Part shown: positions 8,784-15,502 of the stretch, one piece after another | Layout: every line of letters begins with the position of its first letter | Numbering within the stretch: the first letter of the stretch is position 1 | Assembly: GCF_016127315.1 (NCBI RefSeq) | Contig: NZ_CP065997.1 | Coordinates: 5,766,001 to 5,830,000, forward strand | Direction: 5' to 3' | Origin: Achromobacter deleyi | Lineage (GTDB): Bacteria > Pseudomonadota > Gammaproteobacteria > Burkholderiales > Burkholderiaceae_B | Length of the DNA stretch: 64,000 nt | The notes under the pieces: generated by a model | The model's input: the letters and a program-made list of their open reading frames with translations, nothing else | What the model was told of the DNA's origin: nothing | The model's database searches: none | Made by a program: the position numbers and the translations under genes

Positions 8784-9950
8784 TCACTTCAGGTCGGGGC
8801 ACTGCGCGCCCGGATCGACCTGGTCGAAGGTCTGCAGGATCTTGATGGAGCCGTCCTGCTGCACCTGGCCCAGCCGCATGGTCAGGGCGGCGTGGCGCTG
8901 GCGGTCCATCTTGACCGGGCCGCGCGGGCCGTCGAACGACACTTCGCTCAGGGCCTGCACCACCTTCTGCGAGTCGGTGCTGCCGGCTTTCTCGACCGCC
9001 GCCTTGTAGAGGAAGAAGGCTTCGTATTGCGGGCCCGAGAACTCGTTGGCGGTCTTGGCGTCGGCGCCGAACTTGGCCTTCAGGCCGTCCAGGAACTTGT
9101 GGTTCTGCGGCGTATCGATGCTGGTCAGGTACGAGGCCGACAGGTACATGCCCACCGCGGTGTCGCCCATGGTCTTGGCGGTGGCTTCGTCGATGGCCAG
9201 ATTGCCGTAGGGCATGGTCAGGCCGGCCGCCTTGACCTGCTTGGCGAGGCTGACGTTGGGGCCGCCGCCGGCGGTGGAGCTGATCAGCGCGTCCGGGTTG
9301 GCCGAGCGGATCTTCGAGACCACCGGCGTCCAGTCGGAGCCGTCGATCGGCAGGTATTCCTCGCCCACCACGCGCCCGCCCTGCTTCTCGATGTATTCGC
9401 GGGTGAACTTGAGCATGCCGCGGCCGAAGGCGTAGTCGCTACCGACCAGGAAGAAGGTCTTGGCGCCACGCTCTTTCATGAAGTGGTCCACCACCGGCGC
9501 CACCTGCTGCTCGGGCACCCAGCCGTTGACGTGCATCCAGCGGTTGCACGAGCGGCCTTCGTAGAACGAGGTGTAGATGTACGGCACCTTGCCGCGCGAG
9601 ACGATGGGCAGCGCCGCGTTGCGCGCCGCGCTGGTTTCCATGGCGATGATGGCGTCGACCTTCTTCTGGAACACCAGCGTGTCGTAGGCCTTCTGCGCGC
9701 CGACCGCGCCCGAGGCGTCGTCGGCGATCTCCAGCACCACCTGGCGGCCGAGGATGCCGCCGGCGGCGTTGATTTCATCGGCGGCCAGCTGCGAGGCCTG
9801 CACCACGCCGGGCGCGACCACGCTGTTGGCGCCCGACAGGCCCACCGGCACGCCGATGCGCAAGGGGTCGGCCGCGTGCGCGCTGGCGGCGCCGGTCAGC
9901 GCGGCGATGAAGGAAAGTCGGATGAGGAAGCTGCAAGTGGGTTTTTTCAT
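8784..9950 (-). CDS. Periplasmic substrate-binding protein of amide/branched-chain-type ABC importer
   Basis: 388 residues with a Sec signal peptide (MKKPTCSF then a hydrophobic run ending ASAHAADP, cleavage near residue 27). The mature part is a type I binding protein (RIGVPVGLSGANSVVAPG, EINAAGGILGRQVVLEIAD, FFLVGSDYAFGRG). It is distantly similar along its length to the AmiC-like sensor in the same operon, so transporter and sensor probably recognise related ligands. Translation start ATG 9950 lies 39 bases after the nitrilase gene stop. Confidence 0.92.
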   Translation of the reverse strand: MKKPTCSFLIRLSFIAALTGAASAHAADPLRIGVPVGLSGANSVVAPGVVQASQLAADEINAAGGILGRQVVLEIADDASGAVGAQKAYDTLVFQKKVDAIIAMETSAARNAALPIVSRGKVPYIYTSFYEGRSCNRWMHVNGWVPEQQVAPVVDHFMKERGAKTFFLVGSDYAFGRGMLKFTREYIEKQGGRVVGEEYLPIDGSDWTPVVSKIRSANPDALISSTAGGGPNVSLAKQVKAAGLTMPYGNLAIDEATAKTMGDTAVGMYLSASYLTSIDTPQNHKFLDGLKAKFGADAKTANEFSGPQYEAFFLYKAAVEKAGSTDSQKVVQALSEVSFDGPRGPVKMDRQRHAALTMRLGQVQQDGSIKILQTFDQVDPGAQCPDLK

Positions 9951-9989
9951 GGGGATTTCTCCTTGGGGGCCGGCTGTCCGCCGTTGTAT

Positions 9990-10880
9990 TCAACGCTGCC
10001 GCGGCGCATCGGTGGCGCCCAGCAGTTCGTCGTAAAGGTCGCGGCGCCGATCGCGCAGCACGTGGTTGAAGTCGTTCAGTTGCCGCGCGCGGCGCGAGGC
10101 CATCACGTCCACCGGCGCCAGCAGCACCTCTTCGCGGTCGTGGCTGGCGGGGCCGGCGCTGGTCCAGCCCTGCGAGCCGACGATCAGGCTGCGCCCGACG
10201 AAGGGCTGGCCGCGCTCGACGCCGACGCGGTCGGCGCACACCAGCGTCAGGCCGTTGCTGTGGGCGCCGGCAATCGCCAGCGCGTGCGCCATGGCCGGGC
10301 CGTCGGGCGTCTGCCCGGGCATCGGCACCCAGTTGGTCGGCACCGCGACGATGTCGGCGCCGCGCAGCGCCAGCAGGCGATAGACCTCGGGGAACCAGCC
10401 GTCGTAGCAGATCGCCACGCCGATGCGGCCCAGCGCGGTGTGGAACACCGGCAGGCCCAGGTCGCCCGGCTCGAAGAACAGGTTCTCGTCGCCCCACAGG
10501 TGCAGCTTGCGGTAGGTGCCCAGGTAGCCGTCGGGGCCGGCGATGAGGGCGGCGTTGTAGAGCTTGCCGCCGCTGCGCTCGGCGATGCCGGCCACCAGGT
10601 AGATGCCCAGGCGCCGCGCCAGCGCGATCCAGGCCTGCGAGCTGGGGCCGTCGGGCACGGCTTCGGCCAGCGCGTGGGCCTCTTCGCGGCTGGCGAACAT
10701 GTAGCCGGTGTTGGCCAGCTCGGGCAGCACCACCAGCCGCGCGCCCTGCGCGGCGGCCTGCTCGGCCAGCTCGATGGATCGGGCCACGTTGGCCGCGACA
10801 TCCCCCATGACGGGGGCCGTCTGCACACTGGCCACGTGGATCGCGGACGCGGCGGCGTCCGGCGGCGGTGATACTTGCAT
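9990..10880 (-). CDS. Nitrilase/carbon-nitrogen hydrolase superfamily amidohydrolase
   Basis: 296 residues with the full nitrilase-superfamily triad: Glu54 (VVLPELANTG), Lys125 (TYRKLHLWGDE) and Cys158 (GVAICYDGWFPE). Such enzymes hydrolyse amides, nitriles or carbamoyl groups in the cytosol. ATG 10880 has a GGGAG ribosome site; an in-frame GTG/ATG further upstream would read through the terminator hairpin and is rejected. It is the first gene of the operon, directly behind the leader terminator, as amiE is in Pseudomonas, although AmiE itself is a longer aliphatic amidase. Exact substrate cannot be read from the sequence. Confidence 0.9.
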   Translation of the reverse strand: MQVSPPPDAAASAIHVASVQTAPVMGDVAANVARSIELAEQAAAQGARLVVLPELANTGYMFASREEAHALAEAVPDGPSSQAWIALARRLGIYLVAGIAERSGGKLYNAALIAGPDGYLGTYRKLHLWGDENLFFEPGDLGLPVFHTALGRIGVAICYDGWFPEVYRLLALRGADIVAVPTNWVPMPGQTPDGPAMAHALAIAGAHSNGLTLVCADRVGVERGQPFVGRSLIVGSQGWTSAGPASHDREEVLLAPVDVMASRRARQLNDFNHVLRDRRRDLYDELLGATDAPRQR

Positions 10881-10908
10881 GCGATCTCCCTGCAACGTTT
10901 CGGAAAAC

Positions 10909-10950
10909 AAAAAAGCCCCCGACCACGCATCGCGTGTGAGTCGGGGGCTT
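10909..10950 (-). terminator. Strong intrinsic terminator inside the operon leader
   Basis: On the minus strand AAGCCCCCGAC (10950-10940) pairs with GTCGGGGGCTT (10923-10913), an 11-bp stem. The loop can form an inner CACGC/GCGTG hairpin. Six Ts follow (10914-10909), then GTTTTCC. It lies 28 bases upstream of the nitrilase start and downstream of the likely promoter, so it would stop transcription before the first gene unless overcome. With amiC/amiR-like genes in the same operon this fits an antitermination switch. Confidence 0.85.
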
Positions 10951-10972
10951 CTATAGCCAGACGAAGGTTCGG

Positions 10973-11040
10973 GCAGCAATCATTGCTGCGGGGCACTGCC
11001 GCGCCAGGCAGTGCCGGCGCGTGCGGATCAGTCCTGATCC
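10973..11040 (-). promoter_or_regulatory. Operon leader with three consecutive inverted repeats (candidate antiterminator RNA)
   Basis: Reading the minus strand: GGATCA-GGAC-TGATCC (11040-11025), GGCACTGCC-TGGCGC-GGCAGTGCC in two 9-base arms (11015-10992), then GCAGCAAT-G-ATTGCTGC (10989-10973). All are perfect and stand between the promoter and the terminator. ANTAR proteins typically bind paired hexaloop hairpins. The second hairpin has a six-base loop and the first can be drawn with one, but neither loop has the usual A1/G4 pattern, so the target is inferred from position, not from consensus. Confidence 0.65.
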
Positions 11041-11048
11041 TGTGGCGA

Positions 11049-11078
11049 ATCATAGGGATGCGCGCCAGCCCGGGGCAA
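11049..11078 (-). promoter_or_regulatory. Putative sigma-70 promoter of the amidohydrolase/ABC/AmiCR operon
   Basis: Minus-strand -35 TTGCCC (11078-11073) and -10 TATGAT (11054-11049) are separated by 18 bases. Transcription would begin near 11042, immediately before the first leader hairpin, giving a leader of about 160 bases. Only the -10 is a good match. Confidence 0.5.
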
Positions 11079-11143
11079 TAAGAGGTTTCCCGGACGGCGC
11101 CGCGGATGCGAGAATCAGGGTCGGCCACAAGGAGGAACCCGCA

Positions 11144-11572
11144 ATGCCCCAACTTTCCGCCTACCTCAGTTTCGACGGCAACTGCGCCGAGGCCATGCGT
11201 TTCTACGAACGCGTGCTCGGCGGCCGCGTCGAGGCCATGGTGCGCTACGCGGATGCGCCCGCCGATGCCGCCATGCCGGCGCTGTCGATCGAAGAATCCG
11301 AACGCATCATGTACGCCCGCCTGGCGCTGGACGAACAGGTGCTGATGGCCAGCGACGCCACCACCAGCCATCCCTATCCCGGCAAGCAGGGCATGGCGCT
11401 GTCGCTGGCCTACCCCACCGTGTCGGACGCGCAACGCGTGTTCGATATGCTGGCCGAAGGCGGCAGCGTTACCATGCCGCTCCAGAAGACCTTCTGGGCC
11501 GAAGCCTACGGCGCCCTGATCGACCGCTACGACACGCGGTGGATGGTCAGCGGCGGCCGGCTCAACCACTGA
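11144..11572 (+). CDS. VOC-superfamily protein, PhnB-like glyoxalase/bleomycin-resistance fold
   Basis: 142 residues. The start ATG 11144 follows AGGAGG (about 11129-11134). The sequence (AYLSFDGNCAEAMRFYERVL near the start, GMALSLAYPTVSDAQRVFDML, WAEAYGALIDRYDTRWMV at the end) is typical of the PhnB-like VOC group, which often binds a metal. It probably does not make phosphonate chemistry itself; many members have no known substrate. It starts 38 bases before the MFS exporter gene begins and may be cotranscribed with it. Confidence 0.8.
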   Translation: MPQLSAYLSFDGNCAEAMRFYERVLGGRVEAMVRYADAPADAAMPALSIEESERIMYARLALDEQVLMASDATTSHPYPGKQGMALSLAYPTVSDAQRVFDMLAEGGSVTMPLQKTFWAEAYGALIDRYDTRWMVSGGRLNH

Positions 11573-11610
11573 CAACCCAATCCGCCACGAGCGGATGGAG
11601 CGAGAGATCC

Positions 11611-13056
11611 ATGACGCATGGCATACAGGGCAAGCAACGCTGGTGGGCACTGATGGTGCTGTGCCTGGGCGTATTGATGATCGTGCTGGACACCACCATC
11701 GTCAACGTCGCGTTGCCGTCCATCCGCGAAGACCTGCATTTCACCGAGACCTCGCTGGTCTGGGTGGTGAACGCCTACATGCTGACCTTCGGCGGCTTCC
11801 TGCTGCTGGGCGGACGGCTGGGCGACCTGCTCGGCCACCGGCACATGTTCCTGGCGGGCCTGAGCCTGTTCACGCTGGCCTCGCTGGCCTGTGGGCTGGC
11901 CCAGGGCCAGGGGCTGTTGATCGCCGCGCGCGCCGCGCAGGGACTGGGCGGCGCGGTGGTGTCGGCGGTGTCGCTGTCGCTCATCATGAATCTGTTCACC
12001 GAGGCCGGCGAACGCGCCCGCGCCATGGGCGTGTACGGCTTCGTCTGTGCGGGCGGCGGCAGCCTGGGCGTGCTGCTGGGCGGGCTGCTGACCAGCACGC
12101 TGTCGTGGCACTGGATCTTCCTGGTCAACATTCCGATCGGCGCGGTGGTGTATGCGCTGTGCCTGCGGCTGCTGCCGGCGGCGCGCGGCGCGGCCGGCGG
12201 CGGCAGGCTCGACGTGGCCGGCGCGTTGACGGTCACCGCGTCGCTGATGCTGGCGGTGTACGCCGTGGTCAACGGCAACGAGGCCGGCTGGACCTCGGCG
12301 CAGTCGCTCGGCCTGCTGGGCGCCGCCGCGCTGCTGATGGCGCTGTTCCTCGTGATCGAGTCGCGCGTGGCCGAACCGCTGATGCCGCTGGCGCTGTTCC
12401 GCCTGCGCAACGTCGCCACCGCCAACGTGGTCGGCGTGCTGTGGGCCGCGGCCATGTTCGCCTGGTTCTTCGTGTCGGCCCTGTACATGCAACTGGTGCT
12501 GGGCTATGACGCCATGCAGGTCGGGCTGGCGTTCCTGCCGGCCAACCTGATCATGGCGGCGTTCTCGCTGGGCCTGTCGGCCAAGCTGGTGATGCGCTTC
12601 GGCATCCGCGCGCCGCTGGCCACCGGGCTGCTGATGGCGGCGCTGGGGCTGGCGCTGTTCGCGCGCGCCCCGGTCGATGGGAGTTTCACGGCAGACGTGC
12701 TGCCCGGCATGCTGCTGCTGGGCCTGGGCGCGGGCATCGCCTTCAACCCGATGCTGCTGGCCGCCATGAGCGATGTCGAGCCGAGTCAGTCCGGCCTGGC
12801 GTCCGGCGTGGTCAACACCGCCTTCATGATGGGCGGCGCGCTGGGCCTGGCGGTGCTGGCCAGCCTGGCCGCCGCGCGCACCGCGGCCCTGGCCACGGCG
12901 GGCGCGGCGCCGGTGGCGGCGCTGGCTGGCGGCTACCGCGTGACCTTCCTGGCCGGCGCCGTGATCGCGGCCGTGGCGGCGGCGCTGGCCGCCGCGCTGG
13001 TGCGCTCGCGCAACCGCGACCTGGGCGGCCACGGCGTGACGCCGGCCGGGCACTGA
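11611..13056 (+). CDS. MFS multidrug exporter, DHA2 (14-helix) family
   Basis: 481 residues and about 14 membrane segments. TM1 carries the family D1 motif (LDTTIVNVALPSI) and loop 2-3 the motif-A-like GGRLGDLLGHRHMF. Proton-driven efflux of drugs or organic compounds across the inner membrane is the family role. Start ATG 11611 sits after GGAGCGAGAG; an upstream in-frame start would overlap the preceding gene. No adaptor or outer-membrane partner adjoins it, so it may work alone. Confidence 0.9.
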   Translation: MTHGIQGKQRWWALMVLCLGVLMIVLDTTIVNVALPSIREDLHFTETSLVWVVNAYMLTFGGFLLLGGRLGDLLGHRHMFLAGLSLFTLASLACGLAQGQGLLIAARAAQGLGGAVVSAVSLSLIMNLFTEAGERARAMGVYGFVCAGGGSLGVLLGGLLTSTLSWHWIFLVNIPIGAVVYALCLRLLPAARGAAGGGRLDVAGALTVTASLMLAVYAVVNGNEAGWTSAQSLGLLGAAALLMALFLVIESRVAEPLMPLALFRLRNVATANVVGVLWAAAMFAWFFVSALYMQLVLGYDAMQVGLAFLPANLIMAAFSLGLSAKLVMRFGIRAPLATGLLMAALGLALFARAPVDGSFTADVLPGMLLLGLGAGIAFNPMLLAAMSDVEPSQSGLASGVVNTAFMMGGALGLAVLASLAAARTAALATAGAAPVAALAGGYRVTFLAGAVIAAVAAALAAALVRSRNRDLGGHGVTPAGH

Positions 13057-13163
13057 ACCCGGGCGCGTCGCGGCCGCGCCACGTCTTTTGAATTATTTAC
13101 GGTCGGCGCGCGCGGCCGGGAGTAATCTGGCGGCGCCCCTCCACCGGACAGGAAGCGCCCGCC

Positions 13164-14339
13164 ATGACATTCCTCGCCAGCGCCAATCTGCTGCGCCACC
13201 GCGACGGCCACGAAGCCCGCGTCACGTTTGTCGAGCTGTTCTTCGACCTGGTTTACGTCTTCGCCGTCACGCAGCTGTCGCACAGCCTGCTGCACGACCT
13301 GACGCTGATGGGCGCGCTGCACACCCTGGTGCTGTGGTTCGCGGTGTGGCTGGGCTGGCAATACACCTGCTGGGTCACCAACTGGTTCGACCCCGACGCG
13401 CTGCCGATGCGGCTGATGCTGTTCGGCGTGATGCTGGTGGGGCTGGTCGCGGCCGCCTTGCTGCCCGGCGCTTTTGGCGAAAACGGGCTGATCTTCGCCA
13501 TCTGCTATGTATTGATCCAGGTGGGCCGCACGCTGTTCGTGGTGCTGCACCTGGGGCCGTCGCATCCGCTGGCGCCGAACTTCCGCCGCATGCTGGGCTG
13601 GCTGTGCATTTCAGCGGTGCTGTGGATCGCCGGCGGCCTGTCCTCGGGCGATACGCGGCTGGTGTTGTGGATCCTGGCGGTGGCCTGCGAGTACATGTCG
13701 CCCATGGCCGGCTTCTGGCTGCCGGGCCTGGGCCGCTCCACCACCCGCGAATGGACCATCGAAGGCGGCCACCTGGCCGAACGCTGCCAGTTGTTCGTGA
13801 TCGTCGCGCTGGGCGAGACGCTGCTGATCACCGGCGCCACGCTGGGCGAACACCCGCACTGGGACATCCCCACCCTGATCGCCCTGCTGGCCGCGTTCCT
13901 GGGCACGGCGGCGATGTGGTGGGTGTACTTCGACACCAGCAGCAAGGACGGCAGCGAGGCCATCGCCCACCACGCCGATCCAGGCCGGGTCGGGGCCTAC
14001 TTTCACTACGTGCACGTGATCCTGATCGCCGGCGTGATCGTCTCGGCGGTGGCCAATGAACTGGTGATCCTGCACCCGGACGGCCGCATCGTCACGGCGG
14101 CCGCGGCGGCGCTGCTCGGCGGCCCGGCGCTGTACCTGCTGGGCAACGGCATCTACAAGACGGTGGTGTACGGCCGCTTTCCGCTGTCGCACGTGATCGG
14201 GCTGGCGCTGCTGGCGGCGCTGGCGCCGATCGCGTTCGTGACCGACAACCTGATGGTGGGCGGACTGACGACGCTGATCATGATGCTGGTGGCCGGGTGG
14301 GAAAGCGTGTCGCGGCGGCGGGCACGGGCGGCGCACTAG
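13164..14339 (+). CDS. LtrA-like (low temperature requirement A) membrane protein
   Basis: 391 residues with many hydrophobic helices. The N-terminal stretch VTFVELFFDLVYVFAVTQLS and the later EGGHLAERCQLFVIVALGE are the diagnostic motifs of the LtrA family, named for a Listeria gene needed for growth in the cold. Molecular function is unknown. It stands alone between the DHA2 exporter and the convergent AraC gene. Confidence 0.88.
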   Translation: MTFLASANLLRHRDGHEARVTFVELFFDLVYVFAVTQLSHSLLHDLTLMGALHTLVLWFAVWLGWQYTCWVTNWFDPDALPMRLMLFGVMLVGLVAAALLPGAFGENGLIFAICYVLIQVGRTLFVVLHLGPSHPLAPNFRRMLGWLCISAVLWIAGGLSSGDTRLVLWILAVACEYMSPMAGFWLPGLGRSTTREWTIEGGHLAERCQLFVIVALGETLLITGATLGEHPHWDIPTLIALLAAFLGTAAMWWVYFDTSSKDGSEAIAHHADPGRVGAYFHYVHVILIAGVIVSAVANELVILHPDGRIVTAAAAALLGGPALYLLGNGIYKTVVYGRFPLSHVIGLALLAALAPIAFVTDNLMVGGLTTLIMMLVAGWESVSRRRARAAH

Positions 14340-14378
14340 GGCACGCGCCAGGCCAACGCACGAAGGGCAACACACGAA

Positions 14379-14398
14379 GGGCAACGACATCGTTGCCC
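14379..14398. terminator. Hairpin between convergent genes
   Basis: GGGCAACG and CGTTGCCC with a four-base loop ACAT, 8 bp, between the LtrA-like gene and the convergent AraC-type gene. No T-run, so a weak or bidirectional terminator at best. A partial direct copy of ACGAAGGGCAAC precedes it at 14360-14371. Confidence 0.4.
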
Positions 14399-14404
14399 GC
14401 CGCG

Positions 14405-15373
14405 TCAACGCCGCTTGCCGAACACCGATTTGGGCGCGCGGCCGTGGAAACGGGTGAAGGCCGCGCTGAAGTTGGCCGGATGGCGATAGCCCACCTGATA
14501 GGCCGCCTGCGCCACCTGGCAGCCGCCTTCCAGCAATTCCCAGGCGCGTCGCATGCGCATGCCGGTCAGCAGCCGCATGGGGCTGTCGCCGTATAGCGCG
14601 CGAAAGCCCTGCTTGAGCTTGAATTCGTTCAGCCCGGTCGCCAGGCACAGGTACTGCAGCGTCAGCTCCCGGTCCATCTGTTCGCGCATCAGCGCATGGG
14701 CCCGCTCCAGCCGCGCGATGTCGGCCTGGCTGAGCCGGCCCGGCGCCGGTGTCGGCGCCAGCGCGCGCAACTGGCGCGACAACAGCGTCAGCGCCTTGAT
14801 GTGCGTGTCCAGCGGATCGTCGGTCCGCGCCAGCTCGGCCGCAACGGCGGCCAGGTCGGCGCTGGTGCGGCCCTGCGCCAGACGCTGCAGGCCGCCGGCG
14901 CCGAACAGCGCCTCGGCCTGGGCCTCGCCGGCGTAGCGGCGCAGCGCCGGCTCGCCCACCAGCAGGCGCAATTGCGAGACGGTGGCGCCGCCGAGGTAGC
15001 GGCGCTCGCCCAGGTGGCGGCGGAATGCCGTCACCGTGGTGTGGCCGCCGCGGAAATCCAGCTCGGCGCCGTCCGCGCCGCGATAGGCTGACACCCCGCC
15101 CAGGGCCAGCGTGATGACCAATGTGCGCCCGCCCTGCCCGGCGGCGTTCTCTTCGATCAGGTCGCGGGCGGGCGTGTACTGCGAATGCACCAGCGCCAGG
15201 CCGTCGCCCAGGTCCAGGCGGTCGGCGTGGCAGTCGCCCAGGTCGGCGGGCAGGGCCAGCCGCGACCAGCCGGGACGGGGGCCTGGGCCGGGCCGGGCGA
15301 GCGTGGCGGAGATGCGCAGGGACATGGCGTCGATGGTCGGCGGCGCGAGTGGCGCCGGGGTGAAAGAAGGCAT
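14405..15373 (-). CDS. AraC-family regulator, PchR/YbtA-like
   Basis: 322 residues if started at 15373; an internal ATG at 15325 (MSLRIS) would give 306 and neither start has a clear ribosome site. The C-terminal third (about 220-320) has the two helix-turn-helix motifs of AraC proteins (LTLQYLCLATGLNEFKLKQGF and VAQAAYQVGYRHPANFSAAF). The divergent TonB receptor and permease and the general length fit siderophore-responsive regulators such as PchR and YbtA, which activate uptake genes when the siderophore is bound. The shared control region has three direct repeats. Confidence 0.85.
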   Translation of the reverse strand: MPSFTPAPLAPPTIDAMSLRISATLARPGPGPRPGWSRLALPADLGDCHADRLDLGDGLALVHSQYTPARDLIEENAAGQGGRTLVITLALGGVSAYRGADGAELDFRGGHTTVTAFRRHLGERRYLGGATVSQLRLLVGEPALRRYAGEAQAEALFGAGGLQRLAQGRTSADLAAVAAELARTDDPLDTHIKALTLLSRQLRALAPTPAPGRLSQADIARLERAHALMREQMDRELTLQYLCLATGLNEFKLKQGFRALYGDSPMRLLTGMRMRRAWELLEGGCQVAQAAYQVGYRHPANFSAAFTRFHGRAPKSVFGKRR

Positions 15374-15381
15374 GCGCCGGA

Positions 15382-15443
15382 TCGCATACGAATGGATCCG
15401 GTTCGCATATGAATGCTAATGATAGGCGTTCGCATAAAGAAAT
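15382..15443. promoter_or_regulatory. Three direct repeats, candidate AraC/PchR-type binding sites
   Basis: TCGCATACGAATG (15382-15394), TCGCATATGAATG (15403-15415) and TCGCATAAAGAAAT (15430-15443). The first two are 21 bases apart, two helical turns, on one DNA face; the third is 27 bases further. They occupy the region between the AraC gene and the TonB receptor gene, where a PchR-like protein would act on both. Confidence 0.6.
15409..15436. promoter_or_regulatory. Possible Fur box upstream of the TonB receptor
   Basis: ATGAATGCTAATGATAGG with inverted ends ATGC...GCAT (15412-15435) resembles the AT-rich hexamer array of Fur sites and lies within the AraC-type repeats. The match is partial; iron control is expected for a siderophore receptor. 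Confidence 0.35.
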
Positions 15444-15502
15444 ACCATCTTCGGGACGGCGCCGCACGTTGGACCGCCGTGACTGCATGCACAGGAATCC
15501 CG

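Noticed and set aside
10973..11040. Standard ANTAR two-hexaloop target
   Set aside because: The loops read TGGCGC and AGGACT when drawn as six bases and lack the A1/G4 pattern, so only a position-based link to AmiR is kept.
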